Positions 24,680 to 37,373 of a stretch of 64,000 nt of DNA are shown here, in pieces. The position numbers were made by a program, and so were the translations under genes. Within the stretch, counting starts at the first letter, position 1; the number at the start of each line of letters is the position of its first letter. Under the pieces are notes generated by a model. It had not been told where the DNA came from, did not search any database, and saw nothing but the letters and a program-made list of their open reading frames with translations. Source of the DNA: Coprinopsis marcescibilis (taxonomy: Eukaryota > Basidiomycota > Agaricomycetes > Agaricales > Psathyrellaceae); NCBI GenBank assembly GCA_004369085.1, contig ML210150.1:1-64000 (forward strand), given 5' to 3'.

Positions 24680-27600
24680 TTAGTTCAAGGAGAACGACTC
24701 ACCCGCGGCAATTGTTTCTCCTCCCCGACGTATCAAGATGCGTCCCATGTCTTTGTTCACAGCAAAGGGTTCAAGAGGAACTCCACGAATGTTGGATGGA
24801 GCACCCGAAACTGCAGTGGAACGTAACGAAATCTGAATCTCGGCCGTCGTTCCTTTGGTCAAAACCCTACCGGCGCGATTATCAGTACTCGCGAGTTCGG
24901 AATAATAGCCCAAACCAACCGTGGATTAGCCTTGATGACATGACCAGTGGCACGGTCCAGAGTGGAGACAAGTTTCTTTGCTGTCGCTGGGACGTCACGG
25001 GAGTGATGATATAGCTCGATCTACCCAACAATCTAAATTCATGTTTTGGCTTTTCTGTAACAGTTGACTCACTGATGAACCAGACGTGATAGGCACGTCG
25101 ATGTCGAAAACGATGACCCGGGCCAGGAAAGATGTCGCAAGAGGAACTAGATCTGTAGGAGGGCAAAGCACACTCCCGATATTGACATGCACAGGGTCGA
25201 TACCTGTAAGCTGGATAGTGACATTGGACCCAGCTGCAGCCCAGGGTGCGGTTTCTTCATCGATATCGATAGCTGTGATATATATGGTCAATCATGTGCC
25301 GCAAACTTGGATATTTGAGTCAAGTGCTCACATTTAACAACAGCGCTCTCATCTCCAGGCAAGACTCGCAACCTTTCTCCGACCTGGACAACTCCTGCGC
25401 ATAATCTGCCAGTGATAGCTGCACCCTGGCCTTGGCCTTTGTAAACGTTCGAGATAGGCAAACGAAGCGGCGAAGTAATATCTCTAGCTGGCGGTTCTAG
25501 TTTGTCGAGGAGGTCAACGAGTGTAGGTCCATTGTACCATTGGTTCAACTCTTTGGATTCGTCTCCTTGACGTGCGATGAGGTTCACCCCTTCCATGGCA
25601 GCTACAGGGACGAACTTGACTTTGCCGGGGGTAAAACCTGACTGGACCAAGAATGGCTTCAAAACTTCCACAATTTCCTTGTACCTGGCTTGACTCCATT
25701 GCACCTATGACCCAAATCAGTGATTCGGAGCTTAAAGGAACGCCAATATATACCTGGTCTAGTTTGTTAATGGCCACGATAATCTGAGACACACCCAAGC
25801 TGCGCACGAGCAACAAGTGCTCTCGGGTCTGACCGCCTCTTTCGAACCCGGATTCAAACTCTCCTACTGCTGCATCCACCACCAACAAGGCGCAATCGGC
25901 TTGCGAAGCCCCAGATATCATGTTTGGAATGAAGTCCTTGTGTCCAGGCGCGTCAAGCACCGTGATTTGTCTATGTGGCGTTGAGAATATCTGCAGAGCG
26001 ATATCCATTGTGATGCCTCTGTGAATTACCATCAACTTAGAATCTTTAATAAACAAGAGTGAGTTCCATACCGATTTCGCTCCTCCAGTGTTCCGTCCAG
26101 ACCCCAAGCCCAGCTGAAGCTGGATTTGCCCGCATTGGTGCTACCACGCTCGTTGGCCCGTCTGGTTTTCTCATCCAATCGTCCAATATCATAGAGAAGT
26201 CGTCCCATAAGCGTCGACTTTCCAGCGTCGACGTGACCTGATTTGTATGGTGCTGAGCTGTGATGTTTTCAGGACCCAACTGTTAACATACCGATTATAA
26301 CAATGCTGACACCCTTTTTGCCGCTCTCAAGGGCGACATCCATTGCCTTCTTCGCTTCCTCGATAAGTTTCTCGCGTGCGTAACTGACCTTAGGCGGAGG
26401 CTCGTCCGGGACATTCGGATCGTCCGTCGAGTTCAAATTCAAGCCCGCAATATCAAACTGTCCTTGGTCAATCGTTGGGTTCTTTGCCGTAGTAGACAAC
26501 TTGGAGGCAGCTCCGGCTTTCTTCTTTGTGGGTGTTCCCGTGGGTGTCGCAGCCCTAGATGTGGCAGCAGAGGAAGCAACGGATCGTTGAGCAGCGAGTT
26601 TCGCTGCCTTTTCTTTCTCTTTTGCGGCTGAATAAAAATCGATCATATAAGTACAACATGTAATGAATGAACTAAAGCAAAAAATAAATGGAAAAGGAAG
26701 AAGTCATTTCCCAGTGCCTCCCGACGTCACAGAAGCGGTGCCACGTTTGACAAGGTTGGTTCCTTTCCGAGCCTTCAATACTATGTCGTCTGGGCTCGGA
26801 CTGTCGAATGCAAAACTAGACGTCCCCGGTCGATTGGTACTAGGAGGAGGAGGTTTGGCTTTGCGAGACCGATGTTTGTCAGATGACTTTGTGGTGCTGG
26901 GTGATGTTGGGGTTCGCTTCTGGGAGTCGGCTGTGTGGATGTTGTCGACCAGCAGCGAACCAAATGCAGACGGAGACGCACGATAGTGTGGGAGACTGGT
27001 TTGGAAGATCGGCGGTGTAGTTAATGTGTATTCCTCCTCGAAGATCTCCTGGGGTTGCTTGGTGCGTTTCTGTCCTTGTTTGGATTTCATGGCAAGCTTC
27101 GACACTTTCGCCGTCGATGGTGGACTAGATGCAGAAGGGGAAGACAGTGATTGCAAGGGTACGACGTCGAGTTTGGGTATAATTGACGACTTCTTTGGGT
27201 CAACGAGGCTGTACAAAGACTGGTATGAGGTCGTAATCGCAGTCGTTACAGAGGGGCCGTTGGCAATGGGAGTGAGGTATTCCGTGGTAGTCGGAGGCAG
27301 CTTGGGTCCTCGACTATCAATCCTCTGCTGCGCCAACATTGCAAGCTTTGACATGGGTTTCACAGTGCTCGCCTTGGAAGAATCCGTCGCTTGGCTTTTG
27401 GTCGGAGATGGAGACCGAGGCGATTGGCTCTCCGGTTGAATAGTTTCATCGAGATTCAGTGTTGCTATCTTGTCCATAGATTCCAAGTGCAAGGCGTTCT
27501 GGATGGCTTTGCGGACCAGAGAGGACGCTTTTGAGTCGACGGTGCTTACTGTCGACGTCCTGTTCGGGGGTGTCGGGGGTAGTGACTTCGAAACCGCGGA

Positions 27601-28843
27601 TGAGCCAGGGGTTGAAGGTGCAAGTTCCGATTCAGGTGAAGGGCGCAAGGCTGGAAATGTCTTGATAGAGCCCGTCACAGAAGTTCCGGACGACCGCGAA
27701 CTTTGGGTTCTGCTGCTTACAGCACTTGTCCGAGAGCTCGCCAAGAGCGAAAGCTTAGAGGCTGGTTTCGGAGGTAAAGACTTGGAGGAAACTGAGCTTG
27801 GGCTTCCTGGTGCAACGTGTATGGCTGGGACTGATTCCATTGACTGCTGAGGAGTCGGTCCACTCTCACTTCTACTGCCTGCAGACTCTGATCGAGGATT
27901 CGAAGGGGGCCCGTCGTATGACGACAATCGATGAATTGCGGAGGCAGGAGGGGACGGGGGAATGCTGTTTGGATCGATGGATCGGTTTCTCTCTAGAGAA
28001 ATGGTTTGTTGAGGTTACATTGACGAACAGAGTAAAACACACCATTATAGACGCCGTACGAGGTGGTGGCGCTTACCAGCGACTGTCTGGTTTCCGTCTT
28101 CTCCGTCTTCTCTGTGATTGTGCTCAGACGATACACCTGGCGCGGGGAGTATTCCTCCGCAGTCAGATATCCTCCTTCAGGTTGAGCTTGCATTATCTTC
28201 GGGACCCGAGACCAAACATCTGCATCGACCTCGCCCGATTCTCCGTCTAGAACAAGGACAGTCAGTTCCAATTACAGCAACAAGAAGTTGCAAACTGCAG
28301 GGTACAAAATGCACCTTCTCCCGGGAAGAGCCCAAAGCACACGACGGAAGGCGTAGGATTCATGACATGCAAAGGACAGGCTTAACCGCTAGGCACTTTA
28401 TGAGGGCTCACCTTTGCGTTCCTTTGCGAATCTTTTCCGTTCATAGTCCTCTGTTTTGAAGCACCTCAATAGCCTTCTTAATCTTGGATTGAAATAATTT
28501 ACCCAAACACCACTGTATGGTTGATTCAACGTCAAAGTACGAATCCCATAGGACCCGCTTAATCGCTTTCTCCGTCAATTCCGCTATAACTTGATCACTG
28601 ACAGCCACTCTGACTTGCTCGAAGCTGTCTTCTAGTTGTCCTGTAATTCTGACCTCAGTAACAGAACCATAGATGCCGGGCCATGCTAACCTTGGTATTG
28701 GGGATCGATCTCTTCCTCTCCTCCATCGGATAAGGCATCGTCATCCAATTCAGCTGCGTTTCTTGAGCGTTTGAACACTGTTACTAAGCACCCCTAGCCT
28801 TACCGTTAATATTCAGGTTTCTAACGTCTCTGTGTCGCGACAT
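24680..28843 (-). CDS. HBS1: Ribosome-rescue GTPase Hbs1 (possible HBS1/SKI7 dual gene)
   Basis: eRF3/eEF1A-like GTPase that, with Dom34/Pelota, splits stalled ribosomes in no-go and non-stop decay. The N-terminal domain '[13 protein letters not shown]' with '[15 protein letters not shown]' and '[15 protein letters not shown]' matches the HBS1_N fold. A disordered exon of over 400 codons (26704 to about 27990) follows, with the conserved '[12 protein letters not shown]' near its end. The GTPase core then shows '[18 protein letters not shown]' (G1), 'RGITMD' (G2), '[20 protein letters not shown]' (G3) and 'NKLDQ' (G4), followed by the beta-barrels and the C-terminus '[16 protein letters not shown]'. 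Over ten introns. In the last domain an intron is needed to join 'KANPR' to '[11 protein letters not shown]'. The start at 28843 is set by the family N-terminus. Confidence 0.92.
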
Positions 28844-29159
28844 GGTTGAGTTAACGTTTCAGGTTCAACCGTGACCTTCTTAATGTCCGATGTTTAACTC
28901 GCCAAGCCCTTAGCGTATACCTAATTGGGCTGATCGAGCCCTCGGCCCGTGACTAGACTAGTGAAGGCTTGGAATGCGTCTCGAGGCTCGGACAATGACT
29001 TCCAAGGCCACAGAAAGATGAGACTGATAATCCATTTACTATTGTTACAGAGATAACGTATATTAGGTACACCATACAAAGGAGAAGCCGGCAATATATC
29101 CTGATCCAAGCATAATAATATATGCATCTTGTGCACAATGCCGCAGCAGGAATGAATCT
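28844..29159. other. Intergenic region between P450 copy B and HBS1
   Basis: About 315 bases holding the HBS1 promoter and the P450 3' end; no gene or distinctive element recognised. Confidence 0.5.
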
Positions 29160-31665
29160 TTAGACTAAAGAAACCTTCAAAGGCAGTTGAAGTTTTCGGG
29201 TGCCATTGTCGGCAAGCTCATCGACTGTAGGTTGCACAACAAGGTTGTATTGCCATGTTATCGTCTTGTCGGAAGACTCAAACTTGAATGCTTCAAGGAG
29301 ATCGCAGAGCACAACCTCTGTTTAATCGAAAACTCCTGTCAGAGTTGCAGGGCTGAGTACGAGCCTGAGACTTACTCATTTCGAGCTGTGAGAATTTGAA
29401 CCCAATGCATGCACGGCCCCCACCGAGGAAGGTCATCAGATGCGAGTATACACCTGGGACACGGGCGTTGATAACGGAATCCGGAAGCGGAGACAACCAT
29501 CGCTCTGGTTTCCATTCAGCAGCATCCGGACCCCAGACGAGAGGATCCCTATTGCAAGCCAGAATGGATAGGAAGGTGGTAGTTCCTTTAGGAACGAAGA
29601 TTTCGCACATTTCCTTCCCATCAACAGCTGTAAACGGGCGAGCCAGCGGGACTACCGTGTCCTCCTTTGCCCTGTAGCAATGTTAGGTTGTGTCATCCGG
29701 ATTTGTTGTTGTAAACGAATACTCACTGACGCAGGGAGTATGGTACAGGAGGGAATCTAACATTACATCTGTGAGTCAACATCCAGGTATGCTAGGAAGC
29801 AGAAACATACAGGCGCAGCGTTTCCCTGCAAATGGCATCGAGGTACGGCAGTTGGTGAAGTATGTCATACGGTAATTCGCCATGCTCTTCTTGTGCCTGC
29901 AAAATTTCTTCCCGAAGCATGACTTGGGCATCTTGATTCTCGCTCAGAACATGCAAGATCCTAGACAAGGCATTGGAGGTCGTATCCATTGCCGCGAATG
30001 TCAACGTCCTGGTGGAATTCGCCGAGAATCATCAGTTGTGGCAGAGATTCTGTCGAGAATTTCACTTACGACATTTGACCAATTATTTCGTCCTCTGGCA
30101 TTTTACCTTCCCCCGAGGCTGATAGGTTCGATTTGACTATCAGGCGCGCAGTTAAATGTAGCTCACCAGGACGATGTAATGAATGAAAACTCACGCAATA
30201 TGCTCATGATATCTTTGCCCATTCCAATCTGCTCTGCCAAGGCTTCGTCTCCTTGCTCCAAAGCACGCTTCTTTGCAGTATATATCTCCAAGGAGGTGTT
30301 GTGCATGACGTCGATAAGATCGCGAATGTAGTGAAGTTTTTTCCAAGGCAAAAGATCGACAACGAAGCGACGTAAGCGAGGTGTCCCTACGTTGGCGGTG
30401 TAAGGTAGAATGAACAGGCGCGAGAACCAGAAGCCTTGAAGGCTCGTTCTATAGTTCCTGTTAAGTCAACGTGGAGGGAGGGTCAAGGGAGAAAAACTTC
30501 TCACATGAAATTCTTCATTGCCTTGTAGAATGGGTGAGGCTCGGAGCCTGGTTCAAGGCTGTCGAACGAGTAGCCCAGTCCGCTTTGACCAATGAGTTCG
30601 AGAGCTGTCCTAGTCATCCATGAAAGAGCGTCGATCTTGTGTGAATGAACCGTCAAAAATGGCCGTCGTTGGGATGGTACAATCAACTTACTTCGCTTTT
30701 GCCCGCCATAACTTCCTTCCGGATGGAGTCTCGAAGCTGAACCAACAGTTAACGAGAGTTATGAGTGTACACGCCAGTGATTCACCGACCTTATGGCTGA
30801 CGTTGTAAAAGATCGGAACTAAACAAATTATTAGAAGGTGTGGATAAAAAGGGAGATTTGTTCCGCACCCATTTCACGCATGTGTGCAACAGAGAATACA
30901 GGGTTCAGAAGTTTACGTTGCCTACGATGACGGTCGCCTGCAATGCTTTAGTGAGACAGAATCTGTAGGTAAAGTCGTCGATTTCGTACCCGATGTAGAT
31001 AAGACTCCTGGTCCAAAGACAAGGTTGTTGATTCTACACGAATTTTAGCCGTCTGGATTCAAAACTTGAAGAAACAGACCTACAGAAAGGTGTCTTCGGG
31101 TGTATCGAAGCTGTGTTGGTCCTGTAAAGCGTAAGCAGAGATCTCGTACAAGCCAGGGGTTTAATACTTTAAGCAGGATGCTGTGCATTGCCTTGGGATC
31201 GGTGATATGCAGCAAAGAGGACTGTAGCCCATTAGAGATTGTTAAGAACACGAATGGAACACTACTTACTCCCGCCACACTCGGAATGTTTGCAACTCCG
31301 GGGTCTGTGTAGAACGGATTTAGCAAGTGACAGTCCTCGACTGGCACCTGTGAAACTTACAATCCCTTGCTAACGCGTCATGGTAACTCCAGCTTTCGAA
31401 ATTGAAAACGTCCGAAATGTTTCCTAGAATTGATATTCTGGTTAGAGTGTGTGAGGACTAGTTTAAGTGCCCATTGCTTACCGGCGAGATAAGAGTTTGA
31501 TTTGGGTCCGGGGATGTTGCGGAGAGGGTTTTTAATCGTAAGTTTCTTCAACAACTTCCAAACGGTCCAAGTAATAGCTAGCACGGTCAGCGCTGATTTA
31601 GCCGGCACTGTGCATGTAGAACCCGTGGACTGAAGACACGAGACTGGGATGTAAGAGAAATTCAT
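29160..31665 (-). CDS. Cytochrome P450 monooxygenase (copy B)
   Basis: Paralogue of copies A and C. An N-terminal anchor ('SALTVLAITWTVWKLL') precedes the hinge 'NPLRNIPGPKSNSYLAG'. Then come the I-helix 'FAAMDTTSNALSRILHVL', the K-helix 'ETLR', 'WGPDAAEWKPERWLSPLP' with the PERW block, and the heme loop 'FLGGGRACIGFKFSQLE'. The C-terminus 'LPLKVSLV' is shared with copies A and C. As in the others, a phase-1 intron falls just before the 'PGVA(N/K/R)I' block and a second falls a dozen residues later. TATAAAG lies at 31730-31736 (minus strand), 65 bases upstream. No frameshift seen; presumed functional, substrate unknown. Confidence 0.9.
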
Positions 31666-32446
31666 TGCTTGTTGTCTAGAAACGAGGTAGGAAGATGTGG
31701 TATGATCAACCTCCTAGAGATTTCCTGATCTTTATAGATTCAAGAAACAGTGGTCGAACAGTCGAAGTCCTAGCACTGACAAATGAGTGACTCGGATGAC
31801 CATTTTTGCTCTCGTATGAGGGACGGGTGTAAGCTGAGAAAGGGCGCCAGTTACGACCTAAGCATCATTAGCACCAACAAGGACCCATGTCAGGAGTCCA
31901 TGGCATTTTTAATAGAAGATCTTTTGGAAGCTTTACGCAATTCCCACTGCTCAGGTCTCTGGTTTTTGCGTCATAAGCAACACGTAATGAATAATAAGTG
32001 TGCGTACCATCCAAGTACCATTTTCGACATGCCTAAGTGCCCGTCAAGCTGACTGAGCTCAAAAGATTGTTTAAAAGAACGACAGGGCTTTCGAATTTCG
32101 TATTGGCAAATTGGAATTCGTAAATTAATAAAAGACCCGGCTCCAAGTTTCGAGACCTGGCGCTTTCGGATGCCACTCTCGGAGTCTCTGTGGCATGCTC
32201 AGGGCTCAGGATTTACTCCAGCTCGTGCTCCCGCTAGATTAGTATAGTTGTGCTTGAGCCTTGCAACAGAGAGGTGAGGGAAGGGAGATGCGACGGCGGT
32301 AATGACAAACTGTTGTGTTGGTGTTCTAATTCTGTTCGGGCGTGGCCGACTCACTGCCGACTTGCCGGCCAGCAATTCGCGCCCGTCGCGACCTGGACGC
32401 GCTCAGAACTTCTCCATCATCCGCAAACTTGCTAACTTCCAGTACC
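31666..32446. other. Divergent intergenic region, P450 copy B to RIM1
   Basis: About 780 bases. The P450 side has a TATA box at 31730-31736. The frame at 31783-32052 shows no recognisable features. I looked for a tRNA in 32100-32230 and found no credible A/B boxes. Confidence 0.45.
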
Positions 32447-33128
32447 ATGCTCTCGCTTCTCAGGAGCTCACTCGCTAAACCTAGCCACTTGCGGGTATGT
32501 TCTCTGTCAAGCTTCGCAATGCAAAGCGTCTCACAAATCCGTCTCCAGACGTTTTCCACAAGTGCAAGGCTTTCTGACGTTGCAAAGTTAACGCTCGTTG
32601 GAACCCTTACTAGGGATCCTGAAGCCCGCATGAGCAAAAACGACAAGGAATATGTTATGTAAGTAATGGAGGCTTGTACTTTTGGCCATGCTGAACCTTT
32701 ACACATAGCTATACTGTCGCTACCCGAAATGCGCCATCTTCTCCAGACTCAAACGGCGGTTTGTCCCTCTACTTCAAGCAAAGGCCCCAACCTAACCCAG
32801 TGTCCGACTGCCAGAGCGCCAGTCAACTTCAACATTCCATCGCGTGTTGTCTTTCCAAGAACATTCCACCAAGTACTTGAAAACTCTCCGCAAAGGATCG
32901 AAAGTGTACGTCGAGGCGAACTACGAAGTACGTGAGCCAGAGACTGGGTCAGACCCTTCTACTCCTCACGGTCAGCGACAAATATTTTTGCGACATGGTA
33001 TGTTCTCAAGTTGCTGCGTAGTTGAAACCTATCCCTGACACTTACCTGTTCTAGAAAATATCCGTGTCATAACGTATCCCAAGACCGTTGAACAGGGCGA
33101 GGGCAGTGAGGAACAGACCTCCTATTAG
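32447..33128 (+). CDS. RIM1: Mitochondrial single-stranded DNA-binding protein
   Basis: OB-fold SSB required for mtDNA maintenance. A basic Ser-rich presequence ('LRSSLAKPSHLRVCSLSS') is followed by the SSB core: 'KLTLVGTLTRDPEARMS', 'YTVATRN', 'TTWHRVFSFQEHSTKYL', 'LRKGSKVYVEANYEVRE' and 'GQRQIFLRHENIRVI'. It ends with a short acidic tail. Introns follow 'KNDKEYVM', interrupt the middle of the OB fold, and follow 'RQIFLRH'. The length of about 170 residues matches fungal Rim1 with its presequence. Confidence 0.9.
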
Positions 33129-33529
33129 TCGTGTAGTTTTTATGTTCAGTCTATCAGATATCTTCTTAATTCTATGATACCAATTTTGGCGCTGTCGATA
33201 ATTTAACGTGGGTCTGCGACATCAAATGAGTGCCACCAAAGTACTACAACGGTTCCGAAAGCCCTGTATGGGCTTTATCTCCGGCCTCCAAGCTTCAAAC
33301 CCGCATACCGGTGTCGTGCAGATACCGAACAAGTGTAAGATGAGAAGAAACGAAGCATGAGGCCTGAGGGTTCGTTACTCTTTTAGATGTGTACTAAGTT
33401 AAGTCAGACGCATCACGTAATGTATTTTTGGCCTAGTCAGCGCAAGCGTTCCAAAGCTCTTTTCGCTCTGCACCATCTAGTCTTTACTCGCATAAAAAAT
33501 CCAGAATCTCTTGAACGCAACTTGTAGGG
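33129..33529. other. Intergenic region between RIM1 and DIS3
   Basis: About 400 bases containing the RIM1 terminator region and the DIS3 promoter. No conserved element or gene recognised. Confidence 0.5.
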
Positions 33530-36500
33530 ATGGTGGAGATTACAATCCGAAAGCGACCTCGCTCCGAAGCAGTGGTTACGCAACGCAAGTTTTTCAAGAA
33601 GACCGCTAAGGGGAAGGTTATCAAAGGTGCGTCAGTTGTCCCTGCAGTTCAACTCATTCTGACACCGTCTCAGTCCTTCGCGAAAGGTATCTGCGGGATG
33701 ACATTGCATGTGGTATCAAGAGCTGCTCCACTTGCTCTGTGTCATGCACACCAGTTTCAAACGACATCTCTGAAGCACCTTCAGACGCCCATTCTTCGTT
33801 TCCAGACGGCCACTTTCTTTTGCCAGACACCAACGTTTTCTTGTCACAGGTATGCTCGTTTATTGTATGTCTGCTCTAACCTAATACATCGCAGATGGAC
33901 TTGCTAGAATCACCACTTTTCAACCCGCCTATCCTCCTCCTACAAACAGTTGTCGAAGAAGTTCGACATCGGTCGCTGCCACTGTACAACCGCCTCAAGG
34001 CCTTAATGACAGTCGACGATAAATTAATATGGCTGTTTTACAATGAGTATCATTCGTAAGTCACACCGTTCGACGAAGAGCGTACCGTCCTCATCTAATG
34101 TTCAGCCAAACAGCTATTGTCCGGAATGAGGACGAATCACCCAACGATAGAAACGACAGAGGTAAGTCTTTTGTCGCTCTCTGGCTTTGCTTCAGATTTC
34201 AACTCTTCTTTGTAGGCATCCGAAAGGCTGCGGCTTGGTATCAAGAACACATCGGCCTGAACCGCCCTCCAGTTCGCGGAAAACCCCAAGCAAAGATCCC
34301 TACAGTGGTGTTGCTGACCGAGGATGCGGCCAACAGACAAAAATCAAAGCAAGAAGGGATCGTTTCACTCTCAGGTACCTTCCCGTCTTGATTTCTGTGA
34401 CTCTTCTGATGCCTTCCAGTGCGAAACTATGTTGAAGGATTACGAGACCCGTCACAAATCCTCGATCTTCTGGCTGCCGAGAAGGATGAGGAGATCGAGC
34501 CAACAAGGGCAAGCGGACGCCAATTACATTACCCCGAGGTAAGTGTTACCGCTCTACGCCTCATATTTTAGCGCTCATTCCAGCTCAGTACCTCCCTACC
34601 TCCACGGTCCTCGCCGGAATCAAGGCAGGACAACTCCATCAAGGGCATTTCAATGCCAATCAATACAATTATCTGGAAGGAAGCGCTTCTGTGCCCACAT
34701 TCGATCAGCACATTCTTCTCATCGGTCGAGAGAATATGAATCGTGCAACCAATGGAGACGTTGTTGCTGTGGAAATCTTCCCTGAGAGCGAATGGAAGGC
34801 ACCAGCGGATGAGGTTCTCGACCAGGACTCGACCTTGAAGAATGATGACGTGGAAGGATCTGGGGATGAAGACGAAGGAGAGCCTGATATCGTTGGGGAA
34901 AAGGAATCGAAGGCCTTGGCCTCAGAGAAGCGAAGTACTAAAAGGCAGCCAACGGGTCGGGTTGTTGGAGTGATCAAGCGGAATTGGAGACCGTAAGTCA
35001 CATTCTAAAGCATCAGAAAGTTATACTCGGCTGACACTCCTTTAATAGTTACGTCTGCCATATTGACAGTTCCTCTCTAACGTCGTCAAACAGCACATCT
35101 CTGTCTGTACAAACAGTCTTCGCAACCCCCGTATCTCGACTCTTGCCTCGAATCAGACTCAGAACGCGTCAGGCGCCCTTGCTTCTGGGACAAAAGATTC
35201 TCGTTTCCATTGACAGATGGGAGGTGACATCCCGATATCCAGAGGGGCACTTTGTTCGCGCCTTGGGCAAAGTGGAAAGCAAGGAGGCCGAACAAGAGAG
35301 TCTTCTTCTCGAGTTCGACGTTCCATACCGTCCGTTTGGCAAAGCAATCCTCGATTGCCTACCCAAGGAAGGAGAACAATGGGTTGTCCCTCCGAAGAGT
35401 GATATCTCTCCAGAGTGGAAGCAGAGAGAAGATCTCAGAGAGCTCAATATTTGCAGCATTGATCCACCAGGTATTTGTCATGTGGATCTTGCTAGATGCA
35501 TTCTCTGACTTTGTTTTAAGGCTGTCAGGATATTGATGATGCCCTACATGCTCGCCCGTTGCCCAATGGAAACATTGAGGCCGGAGTCCGTAAGGAATAC
35601 CTGGACTAATTGCTATATTTCACTACTGACTCGTCAACCAGATATTGCTGACGTTTCGCACTTCGTTTACGCCGACACTGCTATGGACCACGAAGCCGCT
35701 TCAAGAGGAACTACAGTTTATCTTGTTGACAAGCGTATAGACATGTTACCTGCCCTTCTTGGCACGAACCTGTGTTCCCTGCGCCCATTCGTCGAACGTC
35801 TTGCTTTCTCGGCTATCTGGGTAGGTTTCTTTTTTTGCGCAGTAGCGAACGGGAATTTTAACACGATCGTTTCAAGGAATTGTCCCCAGATGCCGACATC
35901 GTCAACGTTCGGTTCACAAAATCGGTTATTGCATCCAAGGCTGCGTTCACATATGAAGAAGCACAAGTTCGTAAAGATGATCCGTAAGTTTGGTGTACTG
36001 TCGATCTCCTTCTCGACCGGCTTACACCCTTCAGGAACCAAAACGACGATATTACGGCTAGCATACGGTTGCTCAACTCGCTCGCTGGCAAGCTGAAGGC
36101 AAAAAGGATGGCCGCTGGAGCCCTCAACCTTGCGTCCCCCGAAGTCAAAATCCACCTCGACAGTTCAGAATCTTCTGACCCTATCGACGTCGAGCAAAAG
36201 GAGATGCGGGAAACCAACAGCCTTGTAGAAGAGTTCATGTTGCTCGCGAACATCAGCGTGGCAGGGAAAATCCAGGAAACCTTCCCCCAAACCGCGGTGC
36301 TCAGGCGACATTTGCCCCCACCCAAGACCAACTTCGAAAAGCTCCAGGACATTCTCTTGAAGCGAAAGGGATTGAACTTGGATGTATCGACGTCAGGAGA
36401 TCTCGCTGCTTCACTTGACAAGTGCATTGTGAGTATTTGACCAAAATCTACTTTCAGCTTATTTGACAAGATTTTCTCCAGGACCCGACGGAACCCGCGT

Positions 36501-37246
36501 TCAACACATTGGTCCGCATTATGGCAACCCGTTGCATGTTGTCGGCCGAATACTTTTCTTCAGGGAGCGTGAGCAAGGACACATTTGGTCATTATGGTTT
36601 GGCGAGTCCAATCTACACGCACTTTACGAGTCCTATCCGAAGATATGCAGGTAAGTGACACCGGACAACTTATCTTAACGGCCATCTAACCTTCTTTGCC
36701 TCACAGACGTACTTGCTCACCGTCAGCTGTCGGCGGCTATCGGCTACGCCCCGTTACATCCATCACTGCACTCGAAACCGCATGTCGAGCGTGTCCTTGA
36801 TGTCGTCAACAGAAGGCACAGGATGGCTCAGATGGCTTCAAGGGCGAGTGTGGAGTTTTACGTCGGCCTCGCGCTGAAGGGCAGAGAAGAGCGAGCGAAA
36901 GCATCCAACAGCGGAGAGATTATCGAAGAGGCCTTTGTCATCCGAACATTCCGAAATGGTCTAGGTGTTTTCATCAATTCGTAAGTGGATCCATTCTGAT
37001 CCCCAGGTGTTGTGGGCTGACTCGGCCTTCAGGCTTGGGATCGAGGGTCTTGTTACCTTCAAGAAAGACATGCAATTCGATGCCGAGAACTACAATGTAG
37101 TCATTCAGCCGTCAGGTGTTGAACCTGTTACGATCTCCGTGTTCGACAAGGTCAAGGTAAGATTGGAGGTAGAAAAAGACAAAAACACACAGCGGGGCCG
37201 GGTGAAGATGACATTAGCAAGTCCGCTAGATTCGCGTAACATGTAG
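33530..37246 (+). CDS. DIS3: Exosome 3'-5' exoribonuclease and endonuclease Dis3/Rrp44
   Basis: Catalytic subunit of the RNA exosome. The N-terminus '[10 protein letters not shown]' leads to a CR3-type cysteine cluster ('CGIKSCSTC'). The PIN endonuclease domain has 'LLPDTNVFL', '[19 protein letters not shown]' and '[13 protein letters not shown]'. Two cold-shock domains follow ('[17 protein letters not shown]'), then the RNB exonuclease: '[20 protein letters not shown]' with the acidic catalytic cluster, 'HIADVSHFV', '[20 protein letters not shown]' and '[10 protein letters not shown]'. It ends in an S1-like domain. Over twelve short introns interrupt it. Both the PIN and RNB active sites look complete. 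Confidence 0.94.
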
Positions 37247-37373
37247 GTAGAAATGGAAGAATAATCATGGCGTTGGTTTGTTACCATAGGGGGCATATAT
37301 TGGCGAAGATCCGCTGCCAGTTCCCGAGTCAAGCGTCCGTGCGTTCTTTCGGGTGGCCTTAGACTAAAGGAGG

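Noticed and set aside
32100..32240. Possible tRNA or small RNA between P450 copy B and RIM1
   Set aside because: No credible A and B boxes or cloverleaf could be drawn.
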